The notes under the pieces are model-generated. The model made no database searches, was not told the origin of the DNA, and saw nothing but the letters and a program-made list of their open reading frames with translations. Position numbers and translations under genes: made by a program. Shown here in pieces: positions 1-7,858 of a stretch of 64,000 nt of DNA; position 1 is the first letter of the stretch, and each line of letters starts with the position of its first letter. Source of the stretch: Pseudoalteromonas luteoviolacea H33-S (lineage in GTDB: Bacteria; Pseudomonadota; Gammaproteobacteria; Enterobacterales; Alteromonadaceae); NCBI RefSeq assembly GCF_001625695.1, contig NZ_AUXY01000081.1, forward strand, positions 1 through 64,000, given 5' to 3'.

Positions 1-239
1 AATGGGTGTCACTTCAAAATCGTCTCTTAAAAATCTCTTAAAAGTCTCAAAATCTGTTGTCACTTAAAAATCGCTGTTTTGAAAATCACCGAAGTGTGGT
101 TATGGTATAAATTTGAATGGGTGCCATGTGTAATGGAGACATCATGTGTAGTGGTGTTAGAGTTCAACCTTATTTTTTGTATAATTATTATGGGCGACAC
201 TTAAGTTTCACCCACTTTTATACGATTTATAGTTCAAGT

Positions 240-389
240 TTATTTAGCTATAGCTGCCTGATTTTCATCAATAGCCCTATTCAAGATCCTTAAAACTTGT
301 GGTGGCTCGAAGGTATCTGCTGTACCTCCCTTTACATTCTGTAAGTGGTTTACTGAGAGCCGCTTCAAACTTTTCTTCTTAAACTTCAT
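240..389 (-). CDS. Gly-Gly leader peptide, RiPP/bacteriocin-like precursor (49 aa)
   Basis: A short frame read by eye. It starts at ATG 389-387 with AAGGA about 8 nt upstream and ends in TAA at 242-240. The N-terminus is basic (MKFKKKSLKRL) and runs to a Gly-Gly at residues 21-22 (SLKRLSVNHLQNVKGG), followed by a 27-residue tail without Cys. The shape, a Lys-rich start, spaced hydrophobics (Leu, Val) before the Gly-Gly and then a core, is that of double-glycine leaders of exported or modified peptides. The gene at 1214 has the same N-terminal plan. No exporter or modification enzyme is adjacent. The tail could simply be a small exported peptide. Coding status is inferred from the leader and the ribosome site, not from homology. 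Confidence 0.6.
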   Translation of the reverse strand: MKFKKKSLKRLSVNHLQNVKGGTADTFEPPQVLRILNRAIDENQAAIAK

Positions 390-504
390 TATATAATCCT
401 TATTTCTCTTTTTAAAGTATCAACATATTCCATAACATGTTAGCTCAGCGAGTTGGAAATAACAATGAGAAGGCTAAATCAGATATTCATTGAAAATTGA
501 ATAT

Positions 505-739
505 TACAAACCCGAATTCAACATACAAGTGTATAAAAGTGAATATGACACCCATTTTAATTTGGGAATAGTTTAAGAAGCCGTCTATGCTTTAATGAAT
601 GTTAAAGTATGGAAGGCTTTTCTTATGGTAATTGCAAGGAGAGACAAGTTAGCTTGGTTGATACCTATTATTACCACCACGATACGTCAGACTCGTGTTT
701 TTATGTGTAGTGCACTTACATGTTGAATTCGGGTTTGTA
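505..739. mobile_element. MITE-like element with 27-bp terminal inverted repeats
   Basis: Positions 505-531 and the reverse complement of 713-739 agree at 25 of 27 bases (each begins TACAAACCCGAATTCAACAT). They enclose 181 bp with no coding frame but with a long hairpin at 578-619. Short non-coding DNA between long inverted termini is the form of a miniature inverted-repeat element moved by a transposase supplied elsewhere. No clear target-site duplication is visible next to the ends, so it may be old or of a type with a very short duplication. Related internal sequence recurs at 1450-1560 and 13292-13405 without intact ends. Confidence 0.55.
578..619 (+). repeat. Dispersed hairpin repeat, copy 1
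   Basis: Arms 578-595 and 602-619 pair at 17 of 18 positions when read as plus-strand RNA, two of the pairs being G-U, with a 6-nt loop. A short T-rich stretch follows. The hairpin lies inside the element at 505-739. The arms resemble those of copies at 1468-1509 and about 13308-13351, and all three have the same orientation. Confidence 0.6.
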
Positions 740-1213
740 TCAAAGGTAGGTCTTGACTGAAATTAAGGAATGTTATTCATAATCACCATAATTACTACAA
801 ATATCTTAGATTTAACATTTGTACTCATCATGACTTAATGTTGTCTTTTATTTAAATAAATTTATTTAACGTCAAAACCTGAGTGGATAGTAAGCAGTTG
901 TAAATGAAGAGTCCCTCTATTTTTTGTTGAGTTGAAAATATTTTAAAGTAATTATATAAACACATTGATTAACAATTATTTTTTTAAAATAACATTTTAG
1001 ATCTAAAATTACCCTTTGCGGTTCGAAAGTTGTTCGTTTTGTTTTTTTATTTGAGTTTTTTGGTTTTATTTTCTAAATATATTAATTTACATTTCTTTTT
1101 GGTTGAATGTTTTTGGTTTGAAAAGTATGTTGACATCTATTTTGTTTGTAAATATATTTAACTCAGCCAATGATTAATATTTAACATTAATAACTATTTA
1201 TAAAGGATTTCTA
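740..1213. other. AT-rich intergenic region upstream of the 1214 peptide gene
   Basis: No supported coding frame is seen on either strand. The stretch from about 900 to 1200 is extremely AT-rich and probably carries the promoter of the peptide gene at 1214, but no convincing -35/-10 pair could be singled out. Confidence 0.4.
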
Positions 1214-1369
1214 ATGAAATTATCATTTAAAAAAACAAGCCTTAAATCTCTTAACCAAAAAAGTTCGGAAATGGCCAAGAACCAGACAAAAAATGTAGCT
1301 GGTGGTAATGCTCGTTATACTTTAAATTGCTTAACTGGCGGTCCAAATGATTGGTGTCAAGAAAAGTAA
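1214..1369 (+). CDS. Gly-Gly leader peptide, RiPP/bacteriocin-like precursor (51 aa)
   Basis: ATG at 1214 is preceded by AAAGGA about 7 nt upstream and the frame closes with TAA at 1367-1369. The N-terminus MKLSFKKTSLKSL is Lys-rich. The leader continues LNQKSSEMAKNQTKNVAGG, with the Gly-Gly at residues 30-31. The presumed core of 20 residues holds two Cys (39 and 48), a second Gly-Gly and a Trp. Leaders of this shape are recognised by C39 peptidase ABC exporters or by modification enzymes; neither is in the window. A compact terminator follows 33 bp downstream, so the gene is monocistronic. The mature product is unknown. The Cys pair suggests a disulfide or a thioether, which is inference. 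Confidence 0.7.
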   Translation: MKLSFKKTSLKSLNQKSSEMAKNQTKNVAGGNARYTLNCLTGGPNDWCQEK

Positions 1370-1402
1370 ATTTGAAAATGGCTGATAAGACTTTTGCATT
1401 TT

Positions 1403-1427
1403 AACACTGTACTAACAGTGTTTTTTT
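1403..1427 (+). terminator. Rho-independent terminator of the 1214 peptide gene
   Basis: An 8-bp perfect stem AACACTGT/ACAGTGTT with a 4-nt loop is followed by seven T. Confidence 0.8.
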
Positions 1428-1449
1428 AAAGGCCAACACTTTCCCAAGG

Positions 1450-1560
1450 ATTGGTGGCAGTTTAAAAAAGCCGTTTATGCTTTAATGAATATTGAAGTAT
1501 AGATGGCTTTTTTTATCGCAATTTCATGAGATAGATAAGTCGGCTTGGTTGACGCAGGTT
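1450..1560 (+). repeat. Dispersed hairpin repeat, copy 2
   Basis: This resembles 570-680 and 13301-13405. The core hairpin has arms 1468-1482 and 1495-1509, all 15 positions pairing if G-U is allowed (three G-U), followed by a T run to 1514. G-U wobbles preserve the fold only on the plus strand, which suggests it is an RNA hairpin. As placed, it could serve as a second terminator behind the peptide gene at 1214. No inverted termini like those at 505-739 are seen. Confidence 0.55.
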
Positions 1561-1741
1561 TGCTAGTGGCGAGTCCCCAACCATTTCGAGATACTGAATG
1601 AGTTAATGGGCGAATGCAAAATATGTTAGGACTAGGATATTGATTTTTATCTATTTGTAACTATGATATATTATATAATTTGGAGTTTCTTATCTTGTGA
1701 GGATGAATTTATAAAAGTCAAAAAATTCTGGTTTCTTTAGT

Positions 1742-1948
1742 TTAAAAATTAAATGAATTTGATTTGTGTATGGCTAAGAAAGCTACCAAAGCAGGTTTAT
1801 TACATATAGTCCATGCTTCGCGAGAATAACAAAACTTACTGCTATACGTATGGCCATCTGAATTACATTTTCTTGTACTACCACCGATCTGCGGCGTCGC
1901 TTCTTTATTAAGTGAATGTGATGACTTAGAAATTTGCTTTACTTTAAT
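1742..1948 (-). pseudogene. Gly-Gly leader, Cys-containing peptide gene lacking a normal start (68 codons)
   Basis: Read on the minus strand from 1948 to TAA at 1744-1742. The frame opens with ATT immediately after an in-frame TAA, and there is no ATG, GTG or TTG before the leader. The translation carries SKSSHSLNKEATPQIGG, closely similar in form to SKDNLKLPLDITPRIAGG of the peptide gene at 44528. The tail holds three Cys (28, 40, 49), several Ser/Thr and a Trp, and ends with a hydrophobic stretch. No good ribosome site is seen. It is either a decayed precursor gene whose ATG became ATT, or a gene with a rare ATT start. The leader match makes chance unlikely, but expression is doubtful. Confidence 0.5.
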
Positions 1949-2659
1949 TTATTCTAGTTTAACTTGATATTTAAATGCCACTGTAAATTTAAAAATAAAA
2001 TCCATATTAATAGTCTTATTTGTGTTGGTTTAGGGTTGGTTTTTTTTGGGTGTTATAATTATTATTGATTTTTATGGGTAAGTTTTTTAGATTTTAATGG
2101 AACAAATGTGGTAGCAGTTATGATTTGAAAATTTATTTTTAGCCAGTTTTTATTTGTTATAACTTGGTTTTGTATAGAGTTGTCTTTGTTGTGTTTCCTC
2201 ATTTGTTAGTGGCCTTTAAAATAAATTTCCATGAGGTTTTTGATTTTATTTAGTTGCTAAATCAGAGAGTAAATGAGCCTTCAGGAGATGGGGTAAGGCG
2301 TTTTCGGTAAGAAGGTGCTAGATGGAGGTAAGGTGTATAGTGCCTTGTATATAAGAAAAATATAGATAATAACCTGGCTAAATATTTATTATATATAATG
2401 TTTTGTTATGGGCTGTATGTAGTTGTACAAGATTTGAATCAGGCAGAAAATTATTTTATCTATAGATTGGTTAAACCAATAAGGTAGATATTGCTAGAGA
2501 GTACATTGCTTGCAAAAAAAGGTGGTGGTTTACACCTAATTTAAGCTAGTGTGTTACTTAATAACAACCTCATAATTAAAATTTATAAATTAAAGAGTTT
2601 TTATTAAATGAACAAGGTTAAATAGTGTTGATGGGTAATTTCTTTTCCTTTTTATATTA
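1949..2659. other. AT-rich intergenic region, nothing recognised
   Basis: About 700 bp of AT-rich DNA in which no frame with a ribosome site, no RNA gene and no strong repeat could be supported on either strand. Confidence 0.5.
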
Positions 2660-2697
2660 AAGGGATGATATCCTATTTCAGTAATATCAACCCTTTA
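2660..2697 (-). terminator. Terminator hairpin behind the 2714 gene
   Basis: The 13-nt arms at 2660-2672 and 2685-2697 pair with one mismatch. The minus-strand reading is followed by an A/T-rich tract. It sits 17 bp after the stop of the minus-strand gene at 2714-2959. Confidence 0.65.
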
Positions 2698-2713
2698 AAT
2701 CAATTTTTACTTC

Positions 2714-2959
2714 TTACCATGGATACCCAGTCGTCGAAGTAAACAGCATACCACCTTGCCACTCGCAGTTTCTGCGTTCTACAGCAGTATCCCATGAGAA
2801 ATAAGTAATTCCGAAGTTAAGTACTTTACCGCCTTTTTTACATACATAATAAGTTTTTTGTACTGATTGAGGAGTAACTCCTTCTTCTGCTGCGACATTG
2901 ACTTGAGCAGTTGCTGAAAATATAGTAAGCGCTGAAATTGAAGCGAGTAATAGTTTCAT
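2714..2959 (-). CDS. Small secreted protein, unknown function (81 aa)
   Basis: The start ATG has AAAGGAA upstream and encodes MKLLLASISALTIFSATAQV, a typical Sec signal peptide, with cleavage likely near residues 18-24. The mature part of about 58 residues has two Cys (about 40 and 65), a Lys/Gly-rich patch and several aromatics, so one disulfide in the periplasm or medium is plausible. It stands alone and has its own terminator. In form it resembles the small exported proteins at 27214 and 41451. I do not recognise the family. Confidence 0.75.
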   Translation of the reverse strand: MKLLLASISALTIFSATAQVNVAAEEGVTPQSVQKTYYVCKKGGKVLNFGITYFSWDTAVERRNCEWQGGMLFTSTTGYPW

Positions 2960-3542
2960 ATTAATTTCCTTTTTTTGTTTAATATATATGTTGTGTTTTC
3001 ACACTGTTAAAGATGTTTTTATTTTTTGTGGTTTGAATGTTGTTTTAATTTATAGTCATTGTCAATGTTTTTGTTTGAAAAATCTCATTAGTCACAGAAA
3101 GTGGTTTTTGTTATAAATCATAAAAATTTTCATTTTTACTTTAAGAAAAAATTAATATTATTAATGGAGTTTGTAGGCATGCTTGTCTTGTATTTACGGT
3201 TCATAGATTGTCTTAAATCAGGTTTATGGTACTAATTTTAAAAAATTATTTAAAATTTCATATGGTGTAGTGTGGCGTTTTTCTCCTGATTACAGTTGTG
3301 TCTTTAGTAAAAGACCGAGTTTGATAAGATTTACCCTGGTATTGGACGGAATGTTATCTAATAAAAATAATAAATTAAATTTATTTAATAAAACAATGCT
3401 TTAAGTTTTGGGCTGAAATTTGTTAGTTTGTTCACTCACTCAAAATAAATAGGAAGTAGTATCAAAGTTGGCAAGGCAACTTTTGAAAATTCAAAATGAG
3501 GCCAACTTTGAATTTATAAAAATAATAAGGGGGTTTATTTTA
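2960..3542. other. Intergenic region between divergent 2714 gene and exporter operon
   Basis: AT-rich DNA without a supported gene. It should hold the promoters of both flanking units. A TTG at 3468 with AGGAAG before it is in frame with the adaptor gene, but a much better start lies at 3543 (see that entry). Confidence 0.4.
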
Positions 3543-4598
3543 GTGCCAAATGCTTTACGACATTTTATCTTAGCCAATATAGTGATTGGCTCCTCACTCT
3601 TATCTAGCGATGCAAATTCTACACCAAGTGTTAGTGTTAGCGAAGCTCAGCCATGGCAAAGGGGCATTCAAAAACCACTGTATTGTCATGCTGACGTGCC
3701 ATTTCGTCAGCAAATATCAAGTCATGTGTTTGCTGAGTTAACTTGGTTATTGCCTGCTGGCAGTCAGGTTAAAAGAGGTGAGTTATTAGCAAAGCAAAAT
3801 GACTTTTATCTAAAACGCCAACTTGCGCAATTGGATGCCAATGCAAAAGCTGCGCATGCAAATTATATATACTCTTTCAATGAGTATGAGCGATTAGGCA
3901 AGTTAGATGAAGGTGGGGTTGTTTCTAGCTCTGAATTACAGCAACACAAGAAGGATTATCAAACTGCATTAGAGCAAAACAAAATATATGCAGAGCAATT
4001 TCGTTTAGTTGAACATCAGTTAAAAAACTTAACACATCGGGCGCCTGCTGATGGCGTTGTTCTGTCTTTATCAGGTCAGCCAGGACAGTGGGTTGGAGAG
4101 GGTGAAAGTATTTTAGAGTTTTTGCCTGCGGATCATCATGAAATGACTTGTCGAGTAGCACTAGATTTGTATCAGGAATTTAATCATTTTAAGGATGTTA
4201 AGTTATCTTTGTCAGATGGGACAGAGCTGTTTTTAGACCGTCATGCTGGTTTGGTGAGTAGCCAAGATCAGACAATCAATTTACATTTAAAGTTCAAAAG
4301 TACTCCCCCTGAAAAGTTTTTAATAGGCCAACGTTACGTTGTCGATGTATCGATGGCTGCAAGCAATTTGACCAAGGTACCGTATGATGCTTTGACCATT
4401 AACAACAGTGAATATTATGTTTGGCGTGTAAACCAAGACAACCAAGTGAGCAAAGTAATTGTACAAATAATTGATTCTGAAAAAAATTACTCAGTAATTC
4501 AGGGGAGTATACAAGCAGGTGACAAACTAGTGGTTAAAGGGAAAGTTGCACTCAAAGAAGATACAACAGTCACTATTAATGGTCAGGGTAAATTATGA
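3543..4598 (+). CDS. RND efflux periplasmic adaptor subunit (HlyD-type membrane fusion protein)
   Basis: This is the periplasmic adaptor linking an inner-membrane RND pump to an outer-membrane channel. The sequence has a split lipoyl/barrel-sandwich fold: PAGSQVKRGELLAKQND, then a helical hairpin of about 90 residues, then the returning strand HRAPADGVVLSLSGQPGQWV, then a beta-barrel and a membrane-proximal domain. I choose GTG 3543 because AAGGGGG (3527-3533) lies 9 nt upstream and the resulting N-terminus (VPNALRHFILANIVIGSS) reads as a signal peptide. Starting at TTG 3468 would put 25 polar and charged residues ahead of it. The length is 351 aa, normal for the family. The stop overlaps the start of the RND permease (ATGA), indicating coupled translation. 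The cargo is unknown and no TolC-like gene is nearby. Confidence 0.85.
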   Translation: MPNALRHFILANIVIGSSLLSSDANSTPSVSVSEAQPWQRGIQKPLYCHADVPFRQQISSHVFAELTWLLPAGSQVKRGELLAKQNDFYLKRQLAQLDANAKAAHANYIYSFNEYERLGKLDEGGVVSSSELQQHKKDYQTALEQNKIYAEQFRLVEHQLKNLTHRAPADGVVLSLSGQPGQWVGEGESILEFLPADHHEMTCRVALDLYQEFNHFKDVKLSLSDGTELFLDRHAGLVSSQDQTINLHLKFKSTPPEKFLIGQRYVVDVSMAASNLTKVPYDALTINNSEYYVWRVNQDNQVSKVIVQIIDSEKNYSVIQGSIQAGDKLVVKGKVALKEDTTVTINGQGKL

Positions 4599-7500
4599 GA
4601 TTAGTTGAAAAGTATGTTTCTATTATTATCGCTTTCTCTTTTTTACTTGTTGTATTGGGCGTTTTTGCAGGTTTAAAACTCCCAAATGCGCTTTTACCAA
4701 AAATTGATAGAGCACAGATTGCCGTGGTCACATCATGGCCAGGTAAAACGGCGGCTGAAATTGAGCAAAGTTTAATTTCACCGCTTGAGCGTCAACTGGC
4801 TGGCTTAGGTCAATTAAAAAATTTACAAACCAATATTTCTAACGGTCAAGCTTGGACTACTTTGAACTTTCATTATCAAGCTGATATGGAAAAAGTGTAT
4901 ATGGAGGTTCTGGCGCGCATTAATCAGGTACCAGATTGGCCTTCTCAAGTTGCGAAACCTCGTGTGATTGACTTTAGCAATGGTGCGGGCTCAACTTTGG
5001 CTTCTTTGTTTTTGTACTCTGAGACAGAAAAGTCACAAGAAGAGTTTATGCATGCTTATCGTGCTTATGTTGAACCTGCAATGACAGATATTCCAGGTAT
5101 TACCAACATTAATATGGATAATAATCGACTGGCACAAAGAGTAGATATTGAGTTTGATCCGCAAAAATTGACGCAATTTTCACTGACCATTGATCAAGTC
5201 ATTCGTAAGCTTCAAGGCTTGGTTGACCGTTCTGGTGACAGCTTAATGTTGGGCTCAAAAGAGTATGATTTGCACTTTAAAGGCCAGATGGCATTAAGTG
5301 AATTAAGAAGTTTACCAGTTGCAGTTACTGGCATTCGCGTTGTGCGCTTAGGTGAGGTTGCCACTGTACACAAACGATTTGTATATGATTGGTCATATTC
5401 ATCTTTTAAAGGCAATCAATCAATATATTTTTTCCTACAGCCAGATAAGGATATTAATGTATTAGAAACAATAGATCTCATTAAAGCGACTTTAGCAGAA
5501 TTAAATGAGGGACCTTTGTCGTCACTTGATTTGAAAGTTGTCATGAGCAGAGACAACTCAATACCTATTAAACAAGCACTACTACTGGTTTATGGCAACT
5601 TGTTGTTAGGTGTGCTGCTTGCTTGCGGGTTCTTGTATTATTTCATACGTAATTTGCGCGTTGTGTTTTTGATTTTTGTCAGTATTCCTGTGTGTTTGTC
5701 TTTAGTGCTGTTAGGAATGCAATTGGGCGGGCGCAGCTTGAATTTAATTTCTTTGGCGGGGATGGCGTTGTCTGTCGGACTATTACTTGATGCATCCATC
5801 ATCATAGTTGAAAACATCCAGCGCTTGAGGAGCACAGGGCTATCGCTGTTAGACAGCTGCCGACAAGGGGTATTACAAGTACGAGCAGCGCTCATTTCTT
5901 CTACTCTATCTAGTATTGTCATTTTTGTACCTATCGTTTTAATGCATTCAGAAGTAAGCCAGCTATTTGGCGATCTCGCATTTACGATTTCAAGTGCATT
6001 AGTGGCCTCGATTTTGGTTGCGCTGTTTTTATTACCTGCGTTATCACGGCAGCTTTTGCCTAAAAACCAAGTTTCATCCGGTAAACAGCTATCAAAAAAA
6101 TGGACTACCTTTGTCACCGCGCCGTCTCGTTCAAAGATTCAAGGCGCAGTATGGCTGATATTAGCAATTCCCGGTGCTTTGTTAATTAGTTGGTGGATGA
6201 AGCCTGAGCTAGATTTACTGCCCAACCCGAAAGAAAACATTGTGTTGGTGTACACCGCTTTTGATGAACCGCTTTCAGTTAATGCTGCAAAATTACAGAT
6301 AGGGGATGTTATGGAGCAGCGCATTGCAGCGCAAAAAGAGCTTGGTAACAATCCTGCTTTTGACATTCATGGTGCTTTTTGCCGACCAGCTAATTGCCTG
6401 TTGTATTTTTATCCCGAAGGGGATTGGGACTTTCCTGCATTCAAAAAGTGGGTGGAAACTGAAGTAGTTAAGGATTTACCTGATGCAAGAACCTATGTTT
6501 ATCAAGGCACCTTACTTAGGTTAGCACTGCCTGATGCGCGTACCAGCCAATTGGATTTAAAAGGCTTAAGGATGCCAGAGCTACAAAAAGCTGGGCAAGC
6601 ATTACTTAACCATTTAGTCGAGACTTTTCCTGACGCTCGGATCACCGAAGTCATTCCAATGAGAGATACAGTAGCAAGAATTGAGTTTACGCCTAAAGTC
6701 GACACGCTTGCTTTTATGGGGATGTCTCAATCTGAATTAAATCAGATCTTGGTGACATTAACCGATGGCGCCTATCTCGGTCAGTTTTATGCAGATAGTG
6801 ATACTTTGCCTTTCTACTTAAAAGGGAAAACGCCTGAGCACCTTGAGCAATTATTGCAAACAGAAGTGATGATACCCAATCATGGACTGCATCCAATACG
6901 CTCTTTGGTAGACACACAGTTAAACTTGGCACCAAGTGCGATATATCGCACTGACCGAGAAGTCAGTATGTCAATTAATTTAGTACCTGCCAGTGGTCAG
7001 CCTGTGGGTCCGTTTATTTCGCAAGTAAAAGCTGAAGTTGATGCTTTTTTGGCGCAGAGACAAGAGCATGGGCTATATATCAATTACCGTGGTAGTGCAG
7101 ATCAATTAAGTGGGTTTTTAACTGAGTTCTTCCAGATGTTTCTTGTATCTTTATTAATTTTATTTTTATTGATACGGATTGCACTTAGCTCATGGTCGTT
7201 AGCCATTGCTGTTATGTTGTCGATGCCATTGGCACTACTTGGTGGCATGCTCTGCTTGAAATTAGTCGATTACTTTGCTCCACAAAATTTAGACATCGTT
7301 ACCATGATAGGCTTTATCATTTTAATGGGATTAGTGATAAATAATGCCATCTTACTTGCTAGTCAATATCGTTCGGCGATGGTGGCTGGTCAAACTCAGC
7401 AGCAAGCGATTATACAGTCAACAGGTTATCGTATGCGCGCCATTTATATGAGCACAGGTACAAGTATTTTTGGCATGTTGCCATTAATGCTCAGTCCTGG

Positions 7501-7669
7501 AGATGGCTCAGAGATTTATCGAGGTTTAGCTGCTGTTATTGTCGGTGGCATGACGTTCAGCGCTTTATTTAGTTTGGGCTTTATGTCGGCTTTACTGTCA
7601 CTGCCGATTTTTAATAAGCAGCCTCAATTGAAAGATGACTCTGAAAATGAGCCTCTGTTAGAAAGTTAA
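4595..7669 (+). CDS. RND efflux transporter permease (1024 aa)
   Basis: An inner-membrane proton-driven pump with the classic duplicated layout: TM1 near residues 10-30, a large periplasmic porter loop, TM2-6 near 330-490, a second porter loop, and TM8-12 near 850-1005. Length and order fit HAE-type RND proteins. In TM4 the proton-relay region reads GLLLDASIIIVEN, so only one of the two Asp of the AcrB pair is present, the second being Ala. In the second half GLVINNAILLASQYR has Asn where AcrB has its relay Lys. Families with VNN at this place are known (SwrC-like), but DA instead of DN or DD is uncommon. It overlaps the adaptor gene by 4 nt. The substrate cannot be told from sequence; nearby peptide genes make a peptide cargo conceivable. 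Confidence 0.9.
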   Translation: MRLVEKYVSIIIAFSFLLVVLGVFAGLKLPNALLPKIDRAQIAVVTSWPGKTAAEIEQSLISPLERQLAGLGQLKNLQTNISNGQAWTTLNFHYQADMEKVYMEVLARINQVPDWPSQVAKPRVIDFSNGAGSTLASLFLYSETEKSQEEFMHAYRAYVEPAMTDIPGITNINMDNNRLAQRVDIEFDPQKLTQFSLTIDQVIRKLQGLVDRSGDSLMLGSKEYDLHFKGQMALSELRSLPVAVTGIRVVRLGEVATVHKRFVYDWSYSSFKGNQSIYFFLQPDKDINVLETIDLIKATLAELNEGPLSSLDLKVVMSRDNSIPIKQALLLVYGNLLLGVLLACGFLYYFIRNLRVVFLIFVSIPVCLSLVLLGMQLGGRSLNLISLAGMALSVGLLLDASIIIVENIQRLRSTGLSLLDSCRQGVLQVRAALISSTLSSIVIFVPIVLMHSEVSQLFGDLAFTISSALVASILVALFLLPALSRQLLPKNQVSSGKQLSKKWTTFVTAPSRSKIQGAVWLILAIPGALLISWWMKPELDLLPNPKENIVLVYTAFDEPLSVNAAKLQIGDVMEQRIAAQKELGNNPAFDIHGAFCRPANCLLYFYPEGDWDFPAFKKWVETEVVKDLPDARTYVYQGTLLRLALPDARTSQLDLKGLRMPELQKAGQALLNHLVETFPDARITEVIPMRDTVARIEFTPKVDTLAFMGMSQSELNQILVTLTDGAYLGQFYADSDTLPFYLKGKTPEHLEQLLQTEVMIPNHGLHPIRSLVDTQLNLAPSAIYRTDREVSMSINLVPASGQPVGPFISQVKAEVDAFLAQRQEHGLYINYRGSADQLSGFLTEFFQMFLVSLLILFLLIRIALSSWSLAIAVMLSMPLALLGGMLCLKLVDYFAPQNLDIVTMIGFIILMGLVINNAILLASQYRSAMVAGQTQQQAIIQSTGYRMRAIYMSTGTSIFGMLPLMLSPGDGSEIYRGLAAVIVGGMTFSALFSLGFMSALLSLPIFNKQPQLKDDSENEPLLES

Positions 7670-7858
7670 TGGCAATATGGCTTCTTTTACGACTTCTCTT
7701 TTATTGAGTAGGTAAGCAGTTGAAGCCATTACGACTCATTGTCGTTGTAAGTTTTTAAGTACGCTATAAATGGAAGGTCGCAAGTTATGCGACAGACATT
7801 AATGCGAGCCTTTGCTTTGGCAATTAGGTTCATGCGATTAAAGGGATAGTTAGATTTT

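Noticed and set aside
1770..1829. Short plus-strand frame of 19 codons starting MAKKATKAG
   Set aside because: It has no ribosome site and lies opposite the 1742-1948 leader-peptide frame, whose features are far more specific.
5638..6117. Antisense frame of 159 codons inside the RND permease
   Set aside because: It is a shadow of the permease reading frame, with no signal, ribosome site or sensible composition.
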